From: Bacillota bacterium
GTDB lineage: Bacteria > Bacillota_C > Negativicutes > CTSoil-072
DNA: 5,234 bases
NCBI GenBank assembly: GCA_017861495.1
Contig: JAGFXW010000182.1
Coordinates: 1 to 5,234 of the forward strand
Direction of reading: 5' to 3'
The notes below the pieces were generated by a model, which made no database searches, had not been told where the DNA came from, and was given only the letters and a program-made list of their open reading frames with translations. A program made the position numbers and the translations under genes. Of this stretch, positions 1 through 4,542 are shown piece after piece. Every line of letters starts with the position of its first letter. Within the stretch, counting starts at the first letter, position 1.

Positions 1-19
1 GGAGGTCAAGCGTCAGAGT

Positions 20-45
20 CGAAGCGTTGGATAGTATCCGTTTCG
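20..45 (-). other. Imperfect hairpin just after the exporter operon's last stop codon
   Basis: Bases 20-25 pair with 40-45 (six pairs including one G-U), and after a three-base bulge GGAT (29-32) pairs with ATCC (36-39) around a three-base loop. It begins two bases past the stop codon of the last permease gene. On the minus strand no run of T follows, so it is not a convincing intrinsic terminator. It could be a 3' mRNA-stabilising stem or chance. The remaining bases 1-19 show nothing recognisable. Confidence 0.25.
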
Positions 46-46
46 C

Positions 47-1201
47 TTACTCTTCCCCGGCCTGTGCCAAAAAACGCCTTCTCTGCCGCTGGTACACCAT
101 TCCAGCCAGGCAAAAGGCAACACCGCCCATCAGACACAACATTCCGATCCCATTTGCCAGGTTCGGCGCATACCCGGAAACCATCAGACTGCGCAAATTG
201 GACGTTACATATGTCATGGGGAAAGTGAACGACAGCCAGAAACTAAACTGATCCATCGACTGCTGCGGCCAGGTATAGCCGGAATAGAGAAAGGCCGGCA
301 CCGCATAAATCAATAGTAAACGGTTAAAGTCGACTTCGTCTTTGAAGGCCAGCGCCGCCAATCCGCCCAACGCCGTCACAGCAAATGTGAACGCGGCTCC
401 CAAGACCAAGAGAAGAAGCAGATTGCCCCGGCAGGGAATGGCAAACAGCAATACCGACAGAAGCAGCGAACAGGCGAATGCGATGATTCCGCCCAGCCAG
501 TAGGGAAAAAGTTTGCCGGCAAACAGCAGGATCGGTTTTGCCTCGCCAAAGCGGTCGGCATCATGCTTATCATTCAGCAGACTGCTGCCCAACGCCAACA
601 AAATCCCTTCCTGCAAAGCAGCCATCACCACACCGAGAACAAAAAAATTCAAATAACCTAAGTTTGGATTGTTGAGGACCCGCAGTTGAAAGGTCACCGG
701 AGCGGAATAATGCGCGGCGGAAGCCGGCAGCAGTCCCGCCGACTTCTCAGCCAACTCTTGGCTGACCCGGGCCGAAAAGGTGGCAATAATTTCCTGTGCC
801 GAACTGATAATCGCATTGCCGACCGCGATATTCGATCCATTGGCGGACACCAGCACTTGCGAACTTACCCCTTTTTTTATATCGCGGGCAAAATTGGGCG
901 GTATCGAAATGGCGGCATGCGCCGTTTTGTTCTGGATCGCCATGTTCATTTCTTCTTCGGAAGTCACATATTCCACAATACGGTACCGCTCCGAATCATC
1001 AAACCCCTGGACAAGGGCCCGGCTAAGCACAGTCTGGTCCTGATCATACACCACCGTCGGAATGGCATTGACAAGATTCGGGTTATAGAGCAGTCCGAAT
1101 AAAATTACATAAAACAAAGAAGAACCAAACAGATAGAAAGCACGGCGCGGATCTTTGCGAAAGATCCAATACAGTTCTTGCTTGCAAATCTGCCAAAACA
1201 T
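47..1201 (-). CDS. ABC-2 type transporter permease (second of a tandem pair, YbhR/YbhS-like)
   Basis: The predicted product is a 384-residue integral membrane protein of the ABC-2 permease superfamily (ABC2_membrane_3-like architecture). One N-terminal membrane helix (about residues 20-40) is followed by a large extracytoplasmic domain (about 41-185) and a C-terminal block of about five hydrophobic helices, ending in a basic cytoplasmic tail (QRQRRR). Family-like signatures are the VVYDQDQT segment after helix 1, FARDIKKG, LRVLNNPNLGYLNFF before helix 2, and SGYTWPQQS between the last helices. It is clearly paralogous to the permease encoded just upstream and shares these same motifs, so the two probably form a heterodimeric membrane channel for efflux. 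The ATG chosen overlaps the upstream stop codon (TGATG). A GTG three bases earlier (1204) is an equally possible start, since a GGGGAGGG ribosome-binding site at 1211-1218 serves either. It ends with TAA at 47-49. The substrate cannot be read from the sequence. No ATPase gene is visible in the operon. Confidence 0.9.
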   Translation of the reverse strand: MFWQICKQELYWIFRKDPRRAFYLFGSSLFYVILFGLLYNPNLVNAIPTVVYDQDQTVLSRALVQGFDDSERYRIVEYVTSEEEMNMAIQNKTAHAAISIPPNFARDIKKGVSSQVLVSANGSNIAVGNAIISSAQEIIATFSARVSQELAEKSAGLLPASAAHYSAPVTFQLRVLNNPNLGYLNFFVLGVVMAALQEGILLALGSSLLNDKHDADRFGEAKPILLFAGKLFPYWLGGIIAFACSLLLSVLLFAIPCRGNLLLLLVLGAAFTFAVTALGGLAALAFKDEVDFNRLLLIYAVPAFLYSGYTWPQQSMDQFSFWLSFTFPMTYVTSNLRSLMVSGYAPNLANGIGMLCLMGGVAFCLAGMVYQRQRRRFLAQAGEE

Positions 1202-2373
1202 CACTTGATTCCCTCCCCGTCAAGCTTCCGTTGTTCGCCTTCATTGCGGCGACGGCGGAAGGAAACAATGCCGATTGACAGCATGAGCAGCACTCCACCC
1301 ATGGCTGATAAAACCGTCAGATCACTGTACAGCGCCGGCGCATAGCCAGTCAGCATCAAATCCCGTATATCCACAGCGGCATATGTCAAAGGCAGGATCG
1401 AAGAAACAATCTTACTAAAGGTATTCATAGCAAAATCCGGCCAGATATAACCGGAAAACAAAAAAGCCGGCATAATATAGGCGACCGGCAGTTGGATCGC
1501 CTGGATCTCGTTCGGCGCAATCGCCGAATAAAACAGTCCAATCGAGCTTACGGCAAAAACGAACGCCGAGCCAACCATCAACAGTTCCAACAAGCTCCCT
1601 TTTACCGGCAACAGCAAAAACTGATAGGCAATCACCAAATACGCAAGATAGGAGACAACGCCCCATCCCCAGTACGGCAGCAATTTGCCAAGTACAATTT
1701 GCCAGGAAGAAATCCCCTGCCACTCTTCCAACCGCCGGAAAATACCGGTCAGTGTCGTGCAAATTGCCAAAACAATGCCCAACTGTAAGCCATTTGCGCC
1801 CAGCCCACCCACAATAAAATTGGCATATCCATAAGTCGGATTATTCAAAATGCGCAGGCCAAACCGCACGGGAGCAGAACTGCCCAAAGCCGTTTCCGGA
1901 AGCTGTCCCGCTTTTTCCATTAATTGCTGCCCGGCCCCGGCTGAAAAGGTTTGGACGATTTCCTGGGCCGATCCGACAGCCGGGTTGGCATACAACAGGT
2001 TAGTGCCGTTGACAATCAGCAGAACCTGCGTGGCTGACCCTTTTTTGATGTCGCGGGCAAAATCAGGTGGAATCACGATAGCCGCCTGAACTGTTTCCTC
2101 CTGCAAATATATATCGACGTCTTCCTGAGCCGTTGCGTAAGCGACAACATGAAACCGTTCCGAGTCCTCAAATGCCTGGATCAGGGTCCGGCTTACTTCC
2201 GTGTGGCTCTGATCATACACGATTGTCGGAATATATTTGACAATATTGGCCGAATACAGCATGCCGAACAATAATACATACAATACCGGAACGCCGAACA
2301 ATACCGCCGCAATTTTCGGCTGACTAACAAACATCATCCTCAATTCGCGTTGGGCGACTGTTAAAACGTTCAT
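1201..2373 (-). CDS. ABC-2 type transporter permease (first of a tandem pair, YbhS/YbhR-like)
   Basis: The predicted product is a 390-residue ABC-2 family membrane protein. Helix 1 spans about residues 21-41 (PKIAAVLFGVPVLYVLLFG region). An extracytoplasmic domain follows to about residue 185, containing IVYDQSHT, FARDIKKG and the conserved LRILNNPTYGYANF stretch. Hydrophobic segments then lie near 187-210, 228-255, 262-286, 293-312 and 352-371, and the protein ends in a basic, polar tail (FRRRRNEGEQRK). The SGYIWPDFA motif near 307-315 is shared with the downstream paralogue. In families of this type two such subunits form the transmembrane path, normally driven by a separate ATPase and coupled to a HlyD-type adaptor. 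The ATG at 2373 is preferred because GGGAG at 2383-2387 lies nine bases before it. A TTG start at 2394 would add seven residues, overlap the upstream gene and lack a good ribosome-binding site. The gene starts one base after the adaptor's stop codon and its TGA overlaps the next start, so the genes are co-transcribed and probably translationally coupled. Confidence 0.9.
   Translation of the reverse strand: MNVLTVAQRELRMMFVSQPKIAAVLFGVPVLYVLLFGMLYSANIVKYIPTIVYDQSHTEVSRTLIQAFEDSERFHVVAYATAQEDVDIYLQEETVQAAIVIPPDFARDIKKGSATQVLLIVNGTNLLYANPAVGSAQEIVQTFSAGAGQQLMEKAGQLPETALGSSAPVRFGLRILNNPTYGYANFIVGGLGANGLQLGIVLAICTTLTGIFRRLEEWQGISSWQIVLGKLLPYWGWGVVSYLAYLVIAYQFLLLPVKGSLLELLMVGSAFVFAVSSIGLFYSAIAPNEIQAIQLPVAYIMPAFLFSGYIWPDFAMNTFSKIVSSILPLTYAAVDIRDLMLTGYAPALYSDLTVLSAMGGVLLMLSIGIVSFRRRRNEGEQRKLDGEGIK
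1211..1218 (-). promoter_or_regulatory. Ribosome-binding site of the second permease
   Basis: On the minus strand this reads GGGGAGGG, inside the coding end of the first permease. It is nine bases from the ATG at 1201 and six from the GTG at 1204, so it does not decide between the two. Either start overlaps the upstream TGA, which suggests that ribosomes finishing one permease reinitiate on the next and keep the two subunits near equal amounts (inference). Confidence 0.6.
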
Positions 2374-2374
2374 A

Positions 2375-3400
2375 TCAACGCGCTCCCGCAGCAATCCGGA
2401 ATCGCATGCCCGGGCGGACTTGATCCGAGTTTACCCGGATTTTCACATTAAACGTAATCACATCATTTTCACCCCGTTCATTGGTAGAACGGTAGGTGGC
2501 AAATTCCGGTTTTTTGCTGATATCAACAATTTTTCCTGTTATCCGTAAGCCGGGATCGCGGCCTTCCAATGTTACTTCATCCTGCAGGTGGTATTTACTC
2601 AATTCCGTTTCCCGCACTTTCAAATTGATCCAATTGTCCACCGGATCTTGAATCGCCACAAGCGGCGTTCCCGTCGAAACCATTTCACCCTGTTCCACAT
2701 ATTTGGCGGAAATAATCCCGCTGATCGGCGCCCGGATCTCCGTTTCATCCACATACACTTCAACCTCGGTCAAAGCCGCCTGCGCTTGAGCCAATTTCCC
2801 CATTATCGCTGCTTCGTTATCCAGATTGACTCGAGTTTGCAGCAAACCGGCTTCCGCCGTTTCTTGCAGCGACACAGCTTGCGCGTAGGTTGACTGAGCT
2901 ACTTGGTATTTTAAGCGCATATTATCAAACACTTGCTGCGATACTGCTCCGGACTGCAATAGTCCTTGATAACGCGCATAATCCGTTTCGGCTACAGCCA
3001 AATCCGACCGCGCTTTTTCCACCTGCGCCTTCGCCGTCGTCAGCGAAGCCTGGGACGTCCGGTCTTGCAGATTGGTTACTGTGCTTGCTTGGGAGGACTG
3101 GGCTTCAAGCGCCTGGATGGCAGCTTTGGCCTGCTCCGCTTTGGCCAGAATATCGCGGTTGTCAATGCGGGCAATCACCTGGCCCGCTTGGACAGCATCC
3201 CCTTCCTTGACCAGCAAGGTAGCAACCCGGCCGGCAATTTTCGTATTGATGTCAATTTCCTTGGCTTCCGCCCGGCCCCACGTTTCCGGAATATTGGCCT
3301 GCTGCCGTCCGCAGCCACTGAATAAAAGCACCGCCTGTAAACCGAACAGCAATAAAACCAGCGTTTTTCCCCAACCTGTCTTCTGCCATTGTTTTGACAC
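2375..3400 (-). CDS. HlyD/YbhG-like periplasmic adaptor (membrane-fusion) lipoprotein
   Basis: The predicted product is a 341-residue membrane-fusion protein that would link an inner-membrane exporter to an outer envelope component. A basic N-terminus and hydrophobic segment (about residues 12-27) lead to LFSGC, fitting a lipobox with Cys30 as the lipidated residue, so the mature protein would be lipid-anchored outside the cytoplasmic membrane. Next come the first half of a biotinyl/lipoyl-like domain (about 46-80, with IAGRVATLLVKEGDAVQAGQ), a long Ala/Gln/Glu-rich helical hairpin (about 82-215), the second lipoyl half (about 218-252, with IRAPISGIISAKYVEQGEMV) and a beta-barrel region to the end (VRPGM near 328-332). 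The GTG at 3400 is chosen because AGGAGGG lies seven bases upstream. A TTG at 3430 would put that ribosome-binding site inside the coding region. The gene follows tetR by 48 bases and precedes the first permease by one base, which indicates one operon. No outer-membrane TolC-like gene is present in the window. Family assignment is firm; the substrate is unknown. Confidence 0.92.
   Translation of the reverse strand: MSKQWQKTGWGKTLVLLLFGLQAVLLFSGCGRQQANIPETWGRAEAKEIDINTKIAGRVATLLVKEGDAVQAGQVIARIDNRDILAKAEQAKAAIQALEAQSSQASTVTNLQDRTSQASLTTAKAQVEKARSDLAVAETDYARYQGLLQSGAVSQQVFDNMRLKYQVAQSTYAQAVSLQETAEAGLLQTRVNLDNEAAIMGKLAQAQAALTEVEVYVDETEIRAPISGIISAKYVEQGEMVSTGTPLVAIQDPVDNWINLKVRETELSKYHLQDEVTLEGRDPGLRITGKIVDISKKPEFATYRSTNERGENDVITFNVKIRVNSDQVRPGMRFRIAAGAR
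2383..2387 (-). promoter_or_regulatory. Ribosome-binding site that sets the first permease start
   Basis: The minus strand reads GGGAG nine bases before the ATG at 2373. The site lies within the DNA just upstream of the adaptor gene's stop codon and favours this ATG over the in-frame TTG at 2394. Confidence 0.55.
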
Positions 3401-3407
3401 AATTGTT

Positions 3408-3414
3408 CCCTCCT
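3408..3414 (-). promoter_or_regulatory. Strong ribosome-binding site that sets the adaptor start at GTG
   Basis: The minus strand reads AGGAGGG, seven bases from the GTG at 3400. It is the strongest such site in the operon. It lies in the 48-base gap after tetR and decides for GTG over the in-frame TTG at 3430. It predicts that the exporter genes are translated more efficiently than the repressor, whose own site is weak (inference). Confidence 0.75.
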
Positions 3415-3448
3415 GCTTATGCTTGTTCAAAAGATTTCTGTTCTTGTC

Positions 3449-4042
3449 CTATTCTTGCTGCCGTTGTTTGCGAATACCCGGCCAAAAACAATTCCATATA
3501 TCAATCGGCTGGGTGGCATAATTGCCCGGTCCGTAGCAGTTGATTCGCATCAAGTACCCGTCCATAAGGGAAAGAAAAGCAAATGCCATATCATAAGGGG
3601 ATCCAGCCCGTATTTCTCCTTGGGCAATCCCTTTTTGTATCATCTTGGTCACATCCTGCTCCAAACGCTTATGGAGATCCATCATACGTTGCAATAATTC
3701 TTCCTTCAGTGCAGCGGGCGGAAACAGCCAAATTCGGATCCATAGCGCAATATGAAGCGGTTCCTCCGTAAAATGGCGAGTAGTTTCTTCCAGCAATCCG
3801 TACAGTTGTTGTTCCACGCAGAGTGCCCGGTTCCGGTTGATAACTGCATCCCAGCGCTCCACATATGCCGTTGTCATATCAGCAACAACAGCCCAAAACA
3901 AAGCTTCTTTGTTTTTATAATGCGCGTAGATGGACGGTTTTTTAATGCCTACTTTTTCGGCAATTTCCGAAAGAGCCGTCCCTTCATACCCTTTTTGCGA
4001 AAATAACGGAAGGGCCGCCAGTTTAATCCGCGTTGCTGTCAT
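3449..4042 (-). CDS. TetR/AcrR-family transcriptional repressor, likely controls the exporter operon
   Basis: The predicted product is a 197-residue protein, the usual length for a TetR-family dimeric repressor. The N-terminal DNA-binding domain (about residues 5-50) carries the family pattern: AALPLFSQKGYEGTALSEIAEKVGIKK, then recognition helix KPSIYAHYKNKEALF. Helix two is near 24-31 and the recognition helix near 35-41. The rest (about 55-190) is helical and variable, with aromatic-rich stretches (ALWIRIWLFPPAAL, DGYLMRINCYGPGNY) that could line a ligand pocket for a hydrophobic compound (inference). It is the first gene of the minus-strand unit, 48 bases ahead of the adaptor gene with no clear terminator between, and starts at ATG 4042. 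Its ribosome-binding site is weak (AGAAGTGA-like, 4047-4054). An extended -10 promoter overlapped by an 18-bp palindrome lies just upstream, which points to autorepression and control of the exporter. The arrangement is like CecR (YbiH) with ybhGFSR in E. coli. The ligand is unknown. Confidence 0.9.
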   Translation of the reverse strand: MTATRIKLAALPLFSQKGYEGTALSEIAEKVGIKKPSIYAHYKNKEALFWAVVADMTTAYVERWDAVINRNRALCVEQQLYGLLEETTRHFTEEPLHIALWIRIWLFPPAALKEELLQRMMDLHKRLEQDVTKMIQKGIAQGEIRAGSPYDMAFAFLSLMDGYLMRINCYGPGNYATQPIDIWNCFWPGIRKQRQQE

Positions 4043-4064
4043 GATTTCACTTCTTTCTTTTTGC

Positions 4065-4082
4065 CTACCTATCGTTAGTTAG
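4065..4082. promoter_or_regulatory. Probable TetR operator, 18-bp imperfect palindrome
   Basis: The plus strand reads CTACCTATCGTTAGTTAG. Seven of the nine symmetric positions pair, giving the form CTAnCTAnCG-nTAGnTAG. It begins immediately after the -10 box of the tetR promoter and covers the expected transcription start, so a bound dimer would block transcription. Size, symmetry and place all suit a TetR-family operator next to its own gene. Binding itself is inference. Confidence 0.7.
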
Positions 4083-4110
4083 ATTATAGCATATTTTTTT
4101 CTCTCTGCAA
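4083..4110 (-). promoter_or_regulatory. Promoter of the tetR-adaptor-permease operon
   Basis: On the minus strand the -10 is a perfect TATAAT (4088 to 4083), preceded by TGC to give an extended -10 (TG at 4091-4090). A fair -35, TTGCAG (4110 to 4105), lies 16 bases upstream. The expected start near 4076 gives a leader of about 34 bases before the tetR ATG. The downstream palindrome (4065-4082) would let TetR shut this promoter. Confidence 0.72.
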
Positions 4111-4150
4111 ATATCCATATATTGCAAAAATATGCAGGCAATTTGCTGCA
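4106..4150. repeat. TGCAA/TTGCA-rich segment between the two promoters
   Basis: Four TGCA cores occur in 45 bases, three of them as TGCAA or TTGCA (4106-4110, 4122-4126, 4146-4150) and one as ATGCAGG (4132-4138). The first two form an inverted repeat, TGCAA and TAT against ATA and TTGCA, with one bulged A. The segment overlaps the -35 of the tetR promoter and lies upstream of the divergent -10, where an activator or second regulator might bind. It may equally be A+T-rich promoter sequence without function. Confidence 0.25.
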
Positions 4151-4154
4151 ACCA

Positions 4155-4163
4155 TGCTATAAT
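4155..4163 (+). promoter_or_regulatory. Extended -10 promoter of the divergent small gene
   Basis: The sequence TGCTATAAT is a perfect -10 with the TG extension, the same nine bases as in the opposing tetR promoter. No good -35 is found 16-18 bases upstream (CAGGCA at 4135-4140 is poor), which an extended -10 can tolerate. Transcription would start near 4170 and leave a leader of about 93 bases before the ATG at 4263. Confidence 0.6.
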
Positions 4164-4201
4164 GAGGCTGTAAATAGCAATTAATTTTTCGAAACCCGGT
4201 T

Positions 4202-4224
4202 ATCGCCAACCTTGTATTGGCGAT
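4202..4224 (+). promoter_or_regulatory. Perfect 8-bp hairpin in the leader of the small gene
   Basis: ATCGCCAA (4202-4209) pairs perfectly with TTGGCGAT (4217-4224) around a seven-base loop. No U-tract follows, so it is not an intrinsic terminator. It lies about 30 bases before the ribosome-binding site and might act as an RNA element, a protein-binding site on DNA, or a 5' stabilising stem. It does not match a riboswitch class I recognise. Confidence 0.4.
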
Positions 4225-4239
4225 TCTGAAAAAATATAC

Positions 4240-4252
4240 AACCAACGATAGG
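4240..4252. promoter_or_regulatory. Second operator-like site, inverted near-copy of the tetR operator core
   Basis: This 13-base stretch (AACCAACGATAGG) is the reverse complement of 4068-4080 with a single difference. It lacks the full two-fold symmetry of the 18-bp palindrome, so at best it is a weaker or half site. It overlaps the start of the AGGAG ribosome-binding site of the small gene. CGATAG recurs nine bases later (4246-4251 and 4255-4260). TetR binding here is inference. Confidence 0.4.
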
Positions 4253-4254
4253 AG
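4250..4254 (+). promoter_or_regulatory. Ribosome-binding site of the small divergent gene
   Basis: AGGAG lies eight bases before the ATG at 4263 and five before the GTG at 4260. The spacing and start codon favour the ATG. The site overlaps the operator-like copy described at 4240-4252. Confidence 0.6.
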
Positions 4255-4262
4255 CGATAGTG

Positions 4263-4493
4263 ATGGCCCAAGTTTCAAGAGGACACCTGCTGGCCGGGAT
4301 CATCTTCGGCGACCAGGAAACCGGTGAATACATTTATCTTCCGGGCGGCGAGGTAGGGGTAGAAGACCCCGTCTGTATTTTCGAGACTGCCGACGGGCAG
4401 CGGGATGTTCCTATCCAGGAAGCGGTTTTTTTAATTGCCAAATTAACCTTAAAGCCGGTGCGGCACCCGCGTATGGGGTTAAAGGCATATTAA
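4263..4493 (+). CDS. Small conserved-looking protein of unknown function (76 residues)
   Basis: I do not recognise this gene. It encodes a 76-residue soluble-looking protein with no signal peptide, no membrane helix, one cysteine (Cys39, in DPVCIF) and no metal-binding cluster. The sequence alternates hydrophobic and polar residues, as in a small beta-rich fold (LAGIIFGDQETGEYIYLPGG, then VCIFETADGQRDVPI), followed by a likely helix (QEAVFLIAKLTL) and a basic end (KPVRHPRMGLKAY). Support for a real gene comes from its own extended -10 promoter, AGGAG at eight bases from the ATG, TAA at 4491-4493, and a strong terminator directly after the stop. A GTG at 4260 would add one residue. It is divergent from the tetR-exporter unit and shares an operator-like element with it, so co-regulation is possible but unproven. 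Its codon use and G+C look like those of its neighbours, so transfer is not suggested. Confidence 0.72.
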   Translation: MAQVSRGHLLAGIIFGDQETGEYIYLPGGEVGVEDPVCIFETADGQRDVPIQEAVFLIAKLTLKPVRHPRMGLKAY

Positions 4494-4542
4494 AAAGAAT
4501 ACCTGCTTGCCGTCAATTTGACGGCAAGCAGGTATTCTTTTT
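4492..4542. terminator. Bidirectional intrinsic terminator, perfect 25-bp arms
   Basis: Bases 4492-4516 are perfectly complementary to 4518-4542 around a central T at 4517, so the real loop forms by opening the innermost A-T pairs. The arms run A-rich outside, G+C-rich in the middle (CCTGCTTGCCGTC). The transcript therefore ends in UUUUUU at 4538-4543 on the plus strand and in a U-run on the minus strand. It starts inside the stop codon of the small gene and its last base overlaps the stop codon of gcvPB, so one element ends both convergent genes. Confidence 0.95.

Noticed and set aside
20..45. Intrinsic terminator for the exporter operon
   Set aside because: The stem is imperfect and no T-run follows on the minus strand, so the operon may continue to the left. 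It is kept only as a low-confidence hairpin.
686..1102. Plus-strand open frame of 138 codons opposite the second permease
   Set aside because: It is a shadow frame of a well-supported membrane protein gene, lacks a ribosome-binding site, and its Arg/His/Gly-rich product is typical of antisense translation.
3072..3521. Plus-strand open frame of 149 codons opposite the adaptor gene
   Set aside because: It lies antisense to the adaptor and crosses the tetR-adaptor gap and the strong ribosome-binding site. Its Trp/Cys/Pro-rich composition does not look like a natural protein.
4164..4262. Known riboswitch in the small gene's leader
   Set aside because: Only one simple hairpin is visible, and the conserved cores of common classes (SAM, TPP, cobalamin, glycine, cyclic-di-GMP) are not seen.
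4084..4278. Minus-strand open frame of 64 codons across the divergent control region
   Set aside because: It runs antisense through both promoters, the hairpin and the start of the small gene, has no convincing ribosome-binding site, and its product resembles nothing known.
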